Assembly: GCA_000507305.1 (NCBI GenBank)
Contig: DF239309.1
Location: 70,872-134,871, forward strand
Direction: 5' to 3'
Length of the DNA stretch: 64,000 bases
Origin: Breviolum minutum Mf 1.05b.01
Taxonomy: Eukaryota > Sar > Dinophyceae > Suessiales > Symbiodiniaceae
Positions 40,881 to 52,720 of the stretch are shown one piece after another. Every line of letters begins with the position of its first letter. Position 1 is the stretch's first letter. Under the pieces are notes generated by a model. It had not been told where the DNA came from. It did no database searches and saw only the letters and a list, made by a program, of their open reading frames with translations. A program made the position numbers and the translations under genes.

Positions 40881-41146
40881 TCAAGGTATGCCAAAAGTCT
40901 ACGGCGCAAATGAGGGTGCTGTGGAGGCACCTGATGGTGTGGCTGTTGGAAAGTAGCCCCAGGAAATCCACGCGAAGTCCAAAGGAAAACCACAACACCG
41001 GCACTCAGCAGCCCCAACAGAATCCCCAAGCACAGACCCGACAGGAACCAAGGAACGGCCGACCCACCACAGTAGACGGGGCACGAGGCAGACTGCACAA
41101 CAGAAGCAGCAAATTGCGACCCCTGCAGCAGCCTATCCCACCACAT
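40877..41146 (-). CDS. Element 2 small membrane protein
   Basis: 89 codons starting with ATG directly inside the 43-bp terminal segment (one base separates them), so it is the first ORF of the element RNA. The sequence begins MWWDRLLQGS and has one strong hydrophobic span of about 26 residues (VPWFLSGLCLGILLGLLSAG plus VVVFLW), followed by a His/Pro-rich, basic tail (QQPHHQVPPQHPHLRRRLL). It overlaps the next ORF by ATGA, typical of coupled reading. A membrane-anchored product is not usual for a retrotransposon; no homolog is recognised. Confidence 0.55.
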   Translation of the reverse strand: MWWDRLLQGSQFAASVVQSASCPVYCGGSAVPWFLSGLCLGILLGLLSAGVVVFLWTSRGFPGATFQQPHHQVPPQHPHLRRRLLAYLE

Positions 41147-41147
41147 C

Positions 41148-41190
41148 TAGATCTCGAGGAGAAAATGCCAACCATTCGTACTTAATGTCA
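41148..41190. repeat. Element 2 terminal segment at the 5' (coding) end
   Basis: 43 bp identical to 33604-33646. It should contain the leader, and perhaps the promoter, for the element RNA. Confidence 0.95.
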
Positions 41191-41207
41191 TACATAATAT
41201 ATCTACA

Positions 41208-41290
41208 CCCTCGTAGAGGGGGTAGCTAGTTTGTCCCATGAATTATTTCAAATGGGTCTTGTACATCCCAGGTGACACAGAATTGGACCA
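41208..41290. repeat. Low-copy dispersed repeat
   Basis: It resembles 9508-9575 (tagtttgtccca, then tacatcccag, then agat/acag...att). Diverged; function unknown. Confidence 0.45.
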
Positions 41291-41511
41291 CTATCAAGAC
41301 TATCAATAGTAGTTCCAAATGTGCGTGTATAGACATACACACAATTTTCCGTTTTTCAATGATATGTTCCAAATCTATGCAAACCCAAGAGATTTCCATT
41401 TCTGGTAAATGATTTACAGATGTTCGAGGTACTTGTAGATACAAAAAAGGCCATGTCATTCAAATACATTTCAAATATTATGGATTTCTGGATACCAAAA
41501 GCCAATACTTG

Positions 41512-41621
41512 TCACTTGTCTGTCATGCGGGTGCCAACTGAACATCTGGTCCTCTTGGAGCACTTGCCGCACCTGGGGCATAAGGATCCGGTGGGACTTG
41601 AAGGGATCTTACCATTAAAAG
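41512..41621 (-). CDS. Candidate terminal exon with Cys-rich C-terminus
   Basis: An excellent acceptor (CTGTTTTTTCTTTGCAG) ends at 41622. The next 110 bp read FNGKIPSSPTG, then SLCPRCGKCSKRTRC and SVGTRMTDK, and stop at TGA 41512-41514. The CPRCGKC...C cluster could bind zinc. It lies 320 bp outside element 2 on the same strand. Whether it belongs with the exons at 41.7-43.8 kb is open, because the exon at 41799 already ends with a stop. Confidence 0.5.
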
Positions 41622-41739
41622 CTGCAAAGAAAAAACAGGTTTAGATCTGCAAATCATCAAAAAAACTATTTATGTATATATAGTTTAAGAATCTATTTAC
41701 AAAAATCTAAGAAAAAAAACATCGCAAGAAACCAACCAC

Positions 41740-43831
41740 TCAGCTATCACTATTCTTTCCTCCTTCATCTGAAAGGTGATCTTTCTCCTCCCAGGATTCC
41801 TCAATTCAATCCAAAAAAAAGGTGGACTTTGTTCAGGTTCCCAAGTCAAACATCTCAATGTGTTTAACACTTTTCCTAATTAAATTTTGTCTATCAACCA
41901 AGATTCCTTTCAAAAGTTGATGCATAGAAAATATCTGAAACCTCAAGAATGGTAAAAAATATCTCACTTTCATGTCGTTTCCTTTGGGTAAAATCTGCCG
42001 TTTCCAGTGAACCTCCAAGACAACTCGCTGTAACCCCCGGAGTTGCATCGATTCCTGGTGAAACTTTTCATGTCATCAAAAAAAATGGTTCTTTGTACAA
42101 TATATCATATACACTGTAGATATCTGTGTGGAGATGCATATCATTACAGTATAATAATATGTGTAAGTGTATATATACGTATATGTATCTATGATCTTTA
42201 TTAGCGTTCTAGATCAGAGATCAACCTAATGTAAAGTACATAGTCAACATTGGCCCCAATTGAAAACAAGGATTTTGCCACATCATTCCATTCCAACTTG
42301 GCACAATCAACTTCCAACTGTGGACTCTTGGATTCCTCAAAGTCGGAATCCATCGAAGCTAGGTCTTGGCTTCAATGAACAGCCGTTTAAGATCTTCCTT
42401 TAGGCTGCTTTCCCACATGTTTCCCTTCAAAAAAAAAAAACACAAACAAACAAAAACTAAAAAAAAAGCCTTAAGTTTCCAAGTTTCCAACTCTACCTTT
42501 TTGCTCATCATTATTGAATGCAGTAGACTGTGGCAGGAGCTTCCCAACAACCACAACCGGGACAAAAAACCTTGTCGCTCTCTGGGTCTGGGGTCAGATC
42601 TCAGATCCCGTTGCGGTTGGTAGCGGCTTTTTTTTAGGGAACACATGGTGTTCCCTAGTAGTGTTTGTAGGGTTCAATAGTTCCCTACATATAGACAGAA
42701 TTAGTCAAAGGGAAAAGTTGGGTGGTGTTGGAGAGTACCCGAGATATATACCAACATATACCACCTATATATGGATTGTATAATCGCTGCATAGGGCAAT
42801 ATGGGGAGATATTTGGGGAACAAATGCTAGGGTACCCTCCCAAGGGTACCCAAATTTCCCTTTGAATTAGACTAGCAGTTTGTCTCTGCAAAAGTGATGA
42901 GTGAATGCAAAGTATGTTTCATGAGAAGTCGTGAAAAAAGTTCAGAGTTTCAATTTTGAAGCGGTCAGTGAGAAAGTAAATTAAAATCCAAACATATTGG
43001 AACACAGAAACCATAATTTCGAGCAAGCTTCCTCAAATAGCTAAATGTCCAGCTGGTTCGATTCGAGGTTGCAATTGTCAAATTGTGATTAAGTCAACTC
43101 TCAAGTTTGAACCTTAAAAATCTTCCAGCAACCTCGCTGCTTCTTTGGATGTCGTGGAAATTGTCACAAAACTTTGATGACACTATTTATTTAATCTAGA
43201 GTAATCTTAGAGGTCTATACATATGTATGTATATCAGCTCAAAATTTTGCCAAAATGCCTTTCACGCCAACCTCACCATCTCTTTTTCGTGCTTCCTACC
43301 CATCATTTCCTCCACATTTTCTGAGCATTCCAACTATCACCACTAGATGCCATAGTCTGATCAGTCGACCTTGGATCGTGATGGATCACGCCTGAAGTCC
43401 ATTCGTGCCACCCTTACGTGAGATGTTTGTCAAAACCCTGGAAGCCAACGAGATAAACGACATATCAACTGCTGTAGGATTTCAACCATCAACAGCATCT
43501 TTAAGTTCATTTCACAGAGAGACTTCTCTATCTTAAGGCAAGTCAGTTGTAGTTTCATCAAAAAAGAAGACTGACGAAGCGGAACAGGTAATAGACAACT
43601 AAAGAAAATGGTGTTCTTCAAATCAACTACCTCAACTACCTCAACTACCTCAGCTAACTACCTGGCTAGCTAGTTCACTTTAAGTCCTAAAAAAGAAAAT
43701 AAAAAATCAGCTTGAAAAAAAACAACCACTTCGCAATCGTAGAAGTTCACTCCTCCGGACCTTCCGAACCTTCCGCGCCTCTTTTCAACAACGGACATCG
43801 GAGCCAGGGGCCCTGACAAACTCTGGGCCAT
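41740..43831 (-). CDS. Candidate spliced host gene (four short exons)
   Basis: Exon 43831-43751 starts with ATG (MAQSLSGPLAPMSVVEKRRG) and ends at GGA|GTGAAC. Exon 42358-42201 reads MDSDFEESKSPQLEVD, LEWNDVAKSLF and YVLYIRLISDLER before TAA. Exon 42054-42013 (AG|GAATCG, GAG|GTTCAC) reads ESMQLRGLQRVVLE. Exon 41799-41740 (AG|GAATCC) reads ESWEEKDHLSDEGGKN and ends in TGA. The last two join in phase. The stop in the second would have to be skipped by an internal donor, or there are two genes. All are small and hydrophilic; no family recognised. Confidence 0.4.
42635..42657. repeat. Short hairpin
   Basis: tagggaacac-atg-gtgttcccta, perfect 10-bp arms. A related imperfect arm pair (gtaggg...ccctac) follows up to 42686, so this may be a small foldback element. 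Confidence 0.7.
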
Positions 43832-44423
43832 GGAACCACCCATGACCCATCATGGCAACCAGTGGGTCCCAATGGGATGTTGTGACCTCTAAGACGACCT
43901 AAAGATTCCTGGGAGGGTCATGGTTGAGTTGAACCAAATGATGATGGGAGGATGTTTAGAATTTTCAATTCAAATCAAATTGAAACTTCATTGCATGGCA
44001 TCCATTCAAATATTCTGATAAGACATGAAAACATGTTGCAGGGTTCAACATCTTAAAGAATATACCAGAGTGACAGAACGACTTTCGGGAGAATCCACCT
44101 GATTCTTTGTCTTCCAAATCATCCATAAACACGTCAGAAGGGTTTCCTTCCTCCCCACTAAAAAAACCCTCCCGACTAAAACCCACGTGCTTTGCTGCCA
44201 GATCTACAAGATCTGGATGATACCTGTCAACCAATATCAATTCCTACCTGACTCAATATTCCAGGTCAAGAAACGTGACCAAAAGTCTACAAAATGGATT
44301 CCCAGTTGCCACTATCCACATAACAACCACAATGGATCTAGTGAGTTTTCGGTCCTCACACTGACAATCTGAAACGAAAATGGATTTGCTAGATCCACTC
44401 ATTTTAGGATACAATGTATACAG

Positions 44424-44972
44424 ATGTTAGCAAAACAGTGTCTCGAGTCTCAAGCATATCAGATTTTGATGTGGCACGCCAGCGCACTTTTTTCCAACTT
44501 TCCTTGGGTCAAGCCGCGAAGACAGAGGAGACCGATGTCTCCCTTTCATCTGTATAACAATCGCGTTCAGCGGCAAAACGCATTGCCAAATTCCCAATTT
44601 CACCAAATTCAAGATAAATTCAAGAAACTTGGGAGGGTGCTCTTTTGCACAGGTACGGTCGGTACGGTCTTTTGTTCTTGCATCAGCATGTCATCAACTT
44701 CCAGCAACGGCATTTTGGGGGAAGACTCAAAACATCAGCGCTTACCTGGCTACCACTTTTTTGAAGACTCCCAAATGCAAAGCATTGGGCAGTGCATGTT
44801 GGCACTTGGGAATTTCAATATCATCTATCCAGACCCTGATATGAAGCTCTTCTTTCTGCCAACCGTTTCTGCAGGATTCCAAGCTGGCGAACTAGGAGAA
44901 ATCCACTTTGGGCTGGGCAGAACGCCTGTGAAATGGTGCAAAAACGGGAGGAAGATGAGAAATCTCACGTAG
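44424..44972 (+). CDS. Uncharacterised ORF at the edge of the satellite array
   Basis: 182 codons from ATG. Composition is ordinary, with no repeats, signal peptide or membrane span; stretches such as QSIGQCMLALGNFNIIYPDP are protein-like. No splice signals, homology or neighbours support it, and 549 bp of open frame in this composition could be chance. Listed only because it is the longest open frame between element 2 and the satellite array. Confidence 0.2.
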   Translation: MLAKQCLESQAYQILMWHASALFSNFPWVKPRRQRRPMSPFHLYNNRVQRQNALPNSQFHQIQDKFKKLGRVLFCTGTVGTVFCSCISMSSTSSNGILGEDSKHQRLPGYHFFEDSQMQSIGQCMLALGNFNIIYPDPDMKLFFLPTVSAGFQAGELGEIHFGLGRTPVKWCKNGRKMRNLT

Positions 44973-45939
44973 AGCGGTTACAAAATCAGCTTCTGTTTTA
45001 GATCAAACAGAATTTCATCCTTGTGAAAAAATGTGGGCCAGAATCTCAGTCAACTCAAGCAACATTGAAGCAAACAGGGCACAAAGCAACATATACACTT
45101 AGAATTTCACTTTTGCACATTTCTGCGACATCCAAGATCTTGCATTTCAGAACTTGCAACTGCTGTATTTACACAAGTCTTGTTTGACTCAATAGGTCTT
45201 ACATGTTTGGCAAGTGTGTTTCAACGCAAAATCGTTGCGCTCAAATTTGTCGAAAATGATGCTTCGAAAACTGTAGCTGTCCAGCTTATGACGAGTAGCA
45301 GAGAGGAACTTGTCCCACAGTGCATATTCATGTCAACCCCCTTGATGGTGGATAATTGATCATCTTTGTCAAAGTGCCATTAGCCACACTCTGCCACAAA
45401 CGGGGGAATATGGAGGGATCAGAAAAGAAAACAAACAAGAAAACGAAGATCACATGATGCCAAAAGCCACCCCTCACAAGGACCCTTCCACCTCAAAAAT
45501 GGCCCAGGGTATGTAGAGCCATCAAGCTTACACACGTTGTGGACAGAACTCAAGCACTTTGCAACGAAAGAGCTTTTGGGGTGTTCCTGAAAGCTCGTCA
45601 TGTCCTTGATACGTGCATACATATTCACACTTTGAAGTTGTTGGTCTAAGCCGCTTGCTGATTCTGGCGCTGTCCAACCCAGGAATCAAATCAAGAATCA
45701 GAGAGAAAATTCCTGGAGGACAACATTTCCTGAGAATCCAGCTTTATGCCACGGATGTGCAGGCTTGCTAGTGTTTCTAAGCGTTTCTTTTACATGCCTT
45801 GGCATTTCNTGGCAGCCTGGTCCCAATGGGCCAATCTGCAAATGACCTAAACAAACTGCAGCGGTATGGCGGTATGGTGAACGCTGCGAAATTCGAATTC
45901 CACCCAAATATCACGCAGCGTCATGTCCTGCAGACAACT

Positions 45940-48900
45940 TTCTTCTCTGACCAACGCAGTTCATGGCACTGCTTGCAATACATCTGCAGGGTTGCAAGTG
46001 TTGCGTAGCCGACTTGGGTGGCCAAAGAACAAGCACAGCTTGGAAGTGCAATTTTGGCACCTTGCTTTTACAACTTCAACAGGTGTGACAGTGAGATTGG
46101 AAAGACAAGTGGCTTCCAAGGCAAGCAAGACTATCACTGGATGGTGGCTGGCATCGAACTTGAGAAGTACGTTACTAGCCTTCGAATGTCAAAACAACAA
46201 TCAGAAAAGCAGAGCTCTCCTGACACAGCAGACCTGGATCGCCTTGGGTATACTTCGGGAGCAAATTGGTTGGGGTAGTGATCCGATCTCCTTCCGAAAA
46301 GCTTCTGAAATAAAAACTCTACATTTGTGAGCGCCTGTGCAATAGCAGGAAGACAGTAGGCACCATCTTCTGCTAGGCCGTCAGGTTCAATGTCGAAAGT
46401 CAAGTAGGAACAAGTTCCATGGTCCGTTTGCTCCTGAACCATGGTTGCTACCTACAACTTCACAGCTTCACTTTTTTGCACCGCACAAAATTCTATTTAG
46501 GACCATTTCAGACCCTGCGAACTGGTATCTGTCCTGGACTTGTGATTCTTGCACAGCGGCCTTTGCTGTAGAGTTTTTTGGCAGCTTGCTTTTACAACTT
46601 CAACAGTCACACCCATGCAATTGGCAAGACTAGGGTGGCTTCCAAGACATGCAAAGCTACCACCGCTTAGTGGCTGGCAACGAACCGGAACAATATGCCA
46701 CCGGCCCTAAACAGTCATATTGTGAGGATCGGACAAAATTAGGTGTGACCAAAGTAGTGCTGAGAGGGTCACGGCGTTGCCATCACTGCAAAACCGATAG
46801 GGGACCAACCTAAAATGATTCCCTGCAAAAGGCTTGCCCAAGCTACTGCCACTGTCCACCCTATTTCGGGATGTCCTTTCGCCATGTACCAAGTTTTGTC
46901 CATAACTCAAATCAACAATCAGAAAAGCAGAGCATCCCCAACACAAACCTGGATCGCCTTGGGAAAACTGGTCGATACCTACAACTTCGAAGCTTCACCT
47001 TTCTTGTGCTACCCAAACTCAATTTGGGACGATTTCTAGACCAAGCTCTATGCAACATACTCAGGGTAGAAGCAGCTTTCTGGCAAGACGCTTTGTGAAA
47101 GGTATTCAGCTGCTGAACAGCCTTCCTGCATCAAACTGTATGTAGCGTAATCAGGGGCGTTTCAAATCTTTCAGGCGAGATGAGCACATTGTGGAATCGT
47201 TCAGCTCTAGTGGAAGTGTTATGCTGCAACTTTCGATCCGGGGTTTTACTTCAACGACTTACGGACTTACGGGGTGCTGAAAAAAGCCACACGCGGTTGA
47301 AAAGTCGCCACCATTCCAGAAATGTCTTGCAGAGCCATATCTATGGCTGACCCGACTCCTTCGTCAACTGCTTGACTCATTGACTTCTTGGGCAAATCAA
47401 AAGGATGTTGAATCCAGGTCGTGCAGAAGCCGCAATTGGAAGAAATTTGCCTGACTCTTCAGGCTGTCAACCATCAAAAGAGTGAAAGCCATCAAGGAAA
47501 CCACTCCAACCCACACTTTGGGAATGCCACTGCATGATTGCATGCAACCCTCATGCTGCCATTTCGTGTGTGGAGACTTCGACAAAAGCCTTTGCTGCTC
47601 TTTGAGCATGATTACAATCTACAAACTGCGATCTCAGGTGCTATCCCTGGGTCTCAAATGCACTGATCGAAGTCAGTGAAGTCTTGCTGTGAGCGGTCAA
47701 GATCTCTGCGCTTCCGTCCTTGGATCCACCGCAATTGTCGAATATCAAGTATAACTAGTATAACTAGTCTTTACCTTGGCAACGTAATGTCTTTACCAGG
47801 ATACCTGTGTCAAAATTGACCATGCAAACACTTCATTCGCAGCGTTTCAGGAGTTTGCCGGACTGATACCTCGCTGCGGGGTCAGAAACCACAACTTCAA
47901 TCTGTAGTCGGGAATGGTGTACTGGCGTAGTGTTGGCTGTGACGCCAAAACCCATTTGCTCGAAGTCCTCAACTCAAGCCGCTACAGGCCAACTACTTTT
48001 CCAACTAATCTGGGCTCCTAAACAACTCTGGACTGCCTTCTCCTTCTCGTTGGCACAGGCTGCAACCCCAAGCTGTACGTAGGGGAATCCAGGGCGATTC
48101 ACAGCTTTCAAGAAAGATGAGCATAATGTGGAATCGTTCAGCTTTAGTGGAGGTGTTATGCTGCTACGGGCCATCCTGATTTTACTTCAAAGACTTCCAG
48201 GGTGTTCCAGGGTGGTGCTGGTCCCTGCCTTTGTTCCATCCATCTTTAGACCCTGCTAGCTGGTAGCAGTCCCAAAGTTGTAGTTCTTATGCAGCCTTTG
48301 CTGTAGAGCTGTGCTCTCAAATGAATTAAATGGAATAATACGCATGGCTTGGAAGAACAATTGCGGCACCTTCCATTTATGACGCCAATACTCTCACCTG
48401 TGCGATTGGCAAGACTAGAGTGGCTCCCAAGACAAGCAAATCTAAGGCTGTATGATGGCTGGCATGGCAATCGAAACATATGCCATTGGCCATGAAATGT
48501 CAAATCAACAATGGTAGCTACCTACAACTTCGCAGCTTCACCTGTTTTGCGCCAAATGGGGGTTGTCGAAAATTCCTGTTACTTTTTGGTAGGATAGGAC
48601 CCCTTGCGCTTCGCCCTTGCGCGCTCTTGCGCGCGTGGGGTTTTTTGCCACATTCAATGAATATCCTCCAAATTCCATTGTGATATGGTGATATGATGTG
48701 ATATGGTGTGTCTTGCGCTTGCGCTCGCCCTTGCGCCCTCTTGCGCGGCCCTGCATTTTTGATGCCTCTATATCATGCTCTCAAAATCCTATCTCCCGCG
48801 AAGATGTGATTGAAAGGACGGGGTTTTTTATAAATCCCCAAATGATGACCATCTTAAGATCCTGTTAGATGGTGGCTGTCCCAAGGCTGCGATTCTTGCG

Positions 48901-50070
48901 CAGCTGGAACTGTAGAGATCTGGGCTCAAATGGGCCCAAACCAGCAGCACAGCTTGGAACAACAATTGTGGACCGGGCCACTACAACTTCAACAGTGGCG
49001 CCCCTCCAGCTCTGGCTTTTCTGATTGTTGATTTGACATTCCATGATCGCTGGCACATTTTTCAAGTTGGATGCCGGCCACCATGGAGTGGTGGTTTTTC
49101 TTCTCTTGGAGCCCATCATACTCTTGCTACTTTCCTTGACACAGACCCGAATCGGATTGGGAAAACTGGTCGCTACTTTTCTGCACTGAACAAAGTCTAT
49201 TGAGGACCATTTTTAGACGATGGCAGCTGGAAACTAGCAGTCCGCAAGTTGTAATTCTTGCAAAGCCGCCTTTGCTGTAGAGATCCTGGAAGAACACTTG
49301 TCGCACCTTGCATTTGTGACTGCAATACACACCTGTGCGATTGGCAAGACTAGAGTGGCTCCCAAGACAAGCAAATCTACCGCTGTATGATGGCTGGCAT
49401 GGCAATCGAAACATATGCCATTGGCCATGAAATGTCAAATCAACAATGGTGGCTACCTACAACTTCGCAGCTTCACCTGTTTTGCGCTAAACGATGACCA
49501 TCTTAAGATCCTGTTAGCTGGTGGCTGTCCCAAGGCTGCGATTCTTGCGCAGCTGGAACTGTAGAGATCTGGGATCAAATGGGCCAAACCAGCAGCACAG
49601 CTTGGAACAACAATTGTGGCACCGGGCCACTACAACTTCAACAGTGGCGCCCCCTCCAAGTAGCAAGAGTAGGAGTATGCTGCCACTGGCTCAGTGACTA
49701 GCCCAACACATGAAGGCCCCCAAGCAAGCTCCGGAAGACACTTCCCCAGCAAAAATTGACGTAACAAGCAAGTCTCCAGTTGGAGACAGATCAACTGACA
49801 AGAATAGATACTACACTTGATCATAGCTAAAAGGCCGAGAAGTTCTGAGATGGGTGAAGGGTTGGGACAGGGCAGTGCCATTCCAACAGTTCTCACCCTC
49901 AAATTCTGAACAGGGTGTGTTGTCTAAGGTTTGTGGTGTGAATGGCATGTAACAATGTAGTGTAGTGGCATGGTGGCAGTTGGCAACAGCTCCCACCACT
50001 GCATGACGATCAGAAAAGCAGAGCTTCTCCAACGCAAACCTGGATCGCCTTGGGAAAACTGGTCGATACC
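45940..50070. repeat. Complex satellite array of ~0.5-kb units
   Basis: Recurring blocks occur in the same order: acttcgcagcttcacc, then accatttttagaccctg / gctggtggctgtcccaag, then ttcttgcgcagc...ctgtagagatct, then gcacagcttggaacaacaat, then acaacttcaacag, then ttggcaagactagagtggc, then gaaatgtcaaatcaacaat, then acctggatcgccttggg. Units begin near 45.95, 46.45, 48.24, 48.85 and 49.49 kb and are diverged or truncated. The blocks 48405-48548 / 49337-49488 and 48848-49012 / 49498-49658 are nearly identical pairs. No coding frame is conserved between units, so I treat this as non-coding repeat. Confidence 0.8.
46918..48241. repeat. 1.3-kb segmental duplication, copy 1
   Basis: Nearly identical to 50009-51335 (offset 3091, then 3094 after a 3-base insertion). 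Only a handful of substitutions were seen over ~1320 bp. The ORFs repeated within it are the same in both copies and have no other support. Confidence 0.95.
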
Positions 50071-51335
50071 TACAATAACTTCGCAGCTTCACCTTTCTTG
50101 TGCTACCCAAACTCAATTTGGGACGATTTCTAGACCAAGCTCTATGCAACATACTCAGGGTAGAAGCAGCTTTCTGGCAAGACGCTTTGTGAAAGGTATT
50201 CAGCTGCTGAACAGCCTTCCTGCATCAAGCTGTATGTAGCGTAATCAGGGGCGTTTCAAATCTTTCAGGCGAGATGAGCACAATGTGGAATCGTTCAGCT
50301 CTAGTGGAAGTGTTATGCTGCAACTTTCGATCCGGGGTTTTACTTCAACGACTTACGGACTTACGGGGTGCTGAAAAAAGCCACACGCGGTTGAAAAGTC
50401 GCCACCATTCCAGAAATGTCTTGCAGAGCCATATCTATGGCTGACCCGACTCCTTCGTCAACTGCTTGACTCATTGACTTCTTGGGCAAATCAAAAGGAT
50501 GTTGAATCCAGGTCGTGCAGAAGCCGCAATTGGAAGAAATTTGCCTGACTCTTCAGGCTGTCAACCATCAAAAGAGTGAAAGCCATCAAGGAAACCACTC
50601 CAACCCACACTTTGGGAATGCCACTGCATGATTGCATGCAACCCTCATGCTGCCATTTCGTGTGTGGAGACTTCGACAAAAGCCTTTGCTGCTCTTTGAG
50701 CATGATTACAATCTACAAACTGCGATCTCAGGTGCTATCCCTGGGTCTCAAATGCACTGATCGAAGTCAGTGAAGTCTTGCTGTGAGCGGTCAAGATCTC
50801 CGCGCTTCCGTCCTTGGATCCACCGCAATTGTCGAATATCAAGTATAACTAGTATAACTAGTCTTTACCTTGGCAACGTAATGTCTTTACCAGGATACCT
50901 GTGTCAAAATTGACCATGCAAACACTTCATTCGCAGCGTTTCAGGAGTTTGCCGGACTGATACCTCGCTGCGGGGTCAGAAATCACAACTTCAATCTGTA
51001 GTCGGGAATGGTGTACTGGCGTAGTGTTGGCCGTGACGCCAAAACCCATTTGCTCGAAGTCCTCAACTCAAGCCGCTACAGGCCAACTACTTTTCCAACT
51101 AATCTGGGCTCCTAAACAACTCTGGACTGCCTTCTCCTTCTCGTTGGCACAGGCTGCAACCCCAAGCTGTACGTAGGGGAATCCAGGGCGATTCACAGCT
51201 TTCAAGAAAGATGAGCATAATGTGGAATCGTTCAGCTTTAGTGGAGGTGTTATGCTGCTACGGGCCATCCTGATTTTACTTCAAAGACTTCCAGGGTGTT
51301 CCAGGGTGGTGCTGGTCCCTGCCTTTGTTCCATCC
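50009..51335. repeat. 1.3-kb segmental duplication, copy 2
   Basis: Second copy of 46918-48241. Its right end (51181-51354) is itself repeated at 51469-51643 (offset 288 bp), so the array has grown by nested tandem duplication. Confidence 0.95.
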
Positions 51336-51850
51336 ATGTTTTCAATGTCTAGACAACAAGGCAAAATTAGGAGCATGATGCAACATCGGTCCAACATTGA
51401 AATCTTTGCAAAGAGCCTATTCTCAACCCCTGGCATTGCGCAGCGAACTCCTTTAGTTTGTTCAATGAATCCAGGGCGATTCACAGCTTTCAAGAAAGAT
51501 GAGCATAATGTGGAATCGTTCAGCTTTAGTGGAGGTGTTATGCTGCTACGGGCCATCCTGATTTTACCTCAAAGACTTCCAGGGTGTTCCAGGGTGGTGC
51601 TGGTCCCTGCCTTTGTTCCATCCATGTTTTCAATGTCTAGACAACGAGAGTTTCAAAAAAAACTTCCAGGTTTCAAGCTTTGCAACTGAAAATCCTTTTC
51701 GAAACAACCAACGAATTTTTTGAAACCAGGCACATCTTATTTGCCAGCTTCACTCCCGTTATGAAGTGATGAGAGGACACACCAACGTGATGCCGACCTT
51801 TAAATGGAAAACATCTCTTAATATATATAGAATTGGTGTACATAAAAGTG

Positions 51851-52720
51851 GGTGTAAGTGCAGCCAGACTCATTGGCATGTTTTTTCAAATCTCAATATA
51901 TCGATAAAGCATAGGCAGATTGGTGAACAAAGCGTGAGATTCGGTTTGCACAAAAGATTCAGCATAACAGTGGGATGTATGATTTCAACGGTCCACAGAT
52001 TTTTCAAAAGGAAGTGCAAGTAGAGTAGTGATGTCTGTCAGGTGAACGTAGGCCCTGCAAGAGCTGCTCCGCTCCACACATTGTTTGATTCTGAATGCTC
52101 AGTTTTACCTACTGACATTCAAGATCGGAATTCAAATGCCATTGCCATGCAATATTGCAATAGCAATCTATCCAGGGAAATGTGGACCAACCATTGGCTG
52201 TGCCAAGACTCAAGAATCCATTTGCTTGAAGTCCTCAACAGGCCAACGACAGATGTGAACTTCTGGACTGCTTGTCTCAGTGGATCAAACGGGTGACTAC
52301 AGCCTCTCAAGCTTATGCAACAAACCCAGGGGTGAAACAGCTCGGAGGCAAGACAAGGACAATGTGGAATCGTTCAGCTCTAGTGGAAGTGCTATGCGGC
52401 TACCAGTCTCAACCCCTGTCAATGTGCAGCGAACTCCTTTGGTTTATTCAATTCTTTTCAGGTGTAAGTGCAGCCAGACTGATTGGCATAGTTACCAAGC
52501 AATCTTTTTTTCAAATCTCAATATCTCGATAAAGCATAGGCAGATTGGTGAACAAAGCGTGAGATTCGGTCTGCGCAACAAGATTCAGCATAAGTGGATG
52601 TAGGTTCGCGTGACGCAGAATTCGTTGATTTCAACAGTCCAGAGATTCTTTGAAAAGACGTGGAAGTAGTGATGTCTGTCAGATGAGCGTAGGTCCTACA
52701 AGAGCTTCTCGGCTCGACCC
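51851..52720. repeat. Diverged tandem duplication (~0.6 kb period)
   Basis: 51851-52078 and 52461-52720 share ggtgtaagtgcagccagact, aaagcataggcagattggtg, acaaagcgtgagattcgg and gatgtctgtcag...gcgtagg in the same order. The spacing 52300-52440 also repeats pieces of the 1.3-kb unit (gtggaatcgttcagctctag). Confidence 0.85.

Larger units (their letters stand above)
33465..41190 (-). mobile_element. Element 2: tyrosine-recombinase retrotransposon with split direct repeats
   Basis: A 7.7-kb element on the minus strand. In coding direction it has a 43-bp terminal segment (41190-41148), then ORFs for a small membrane protein, two Gag-like proteins and a large pol (RT, RNase H, methyltransferase-like, YR). 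A 92-bp segment (33737-33646) follows, and then a second copy of both joined by a 47-bp linker (33646-33604 and 33556-33465). This is again A1-ORFs-B1-A2-B2, as in Ngaro/PAT elements. It has no LTR, no DDE integrase and no clear target duplication. ORF density is high and overlaps are short, which suggests a polycistronic RNA. The RT N-terminal region is broken by about three frame changes between 38.05 and 37.48 kb, while the following 3.65 kb is fully open. Confidence 0.87.

Noticed and set aside
22257..41190. LTR retrotransposons
   Set aside because: The terminal repeats are split and not simple long direct repeats, and a tyrosine recombinase replaces the DDE integrase.
47397..48174. Small ORFs repeated at an offset of 3094 bp
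   Set aside because: They are carried by the 1.3-kb duplication; frames are not conserved in the older 0.5-kb units.
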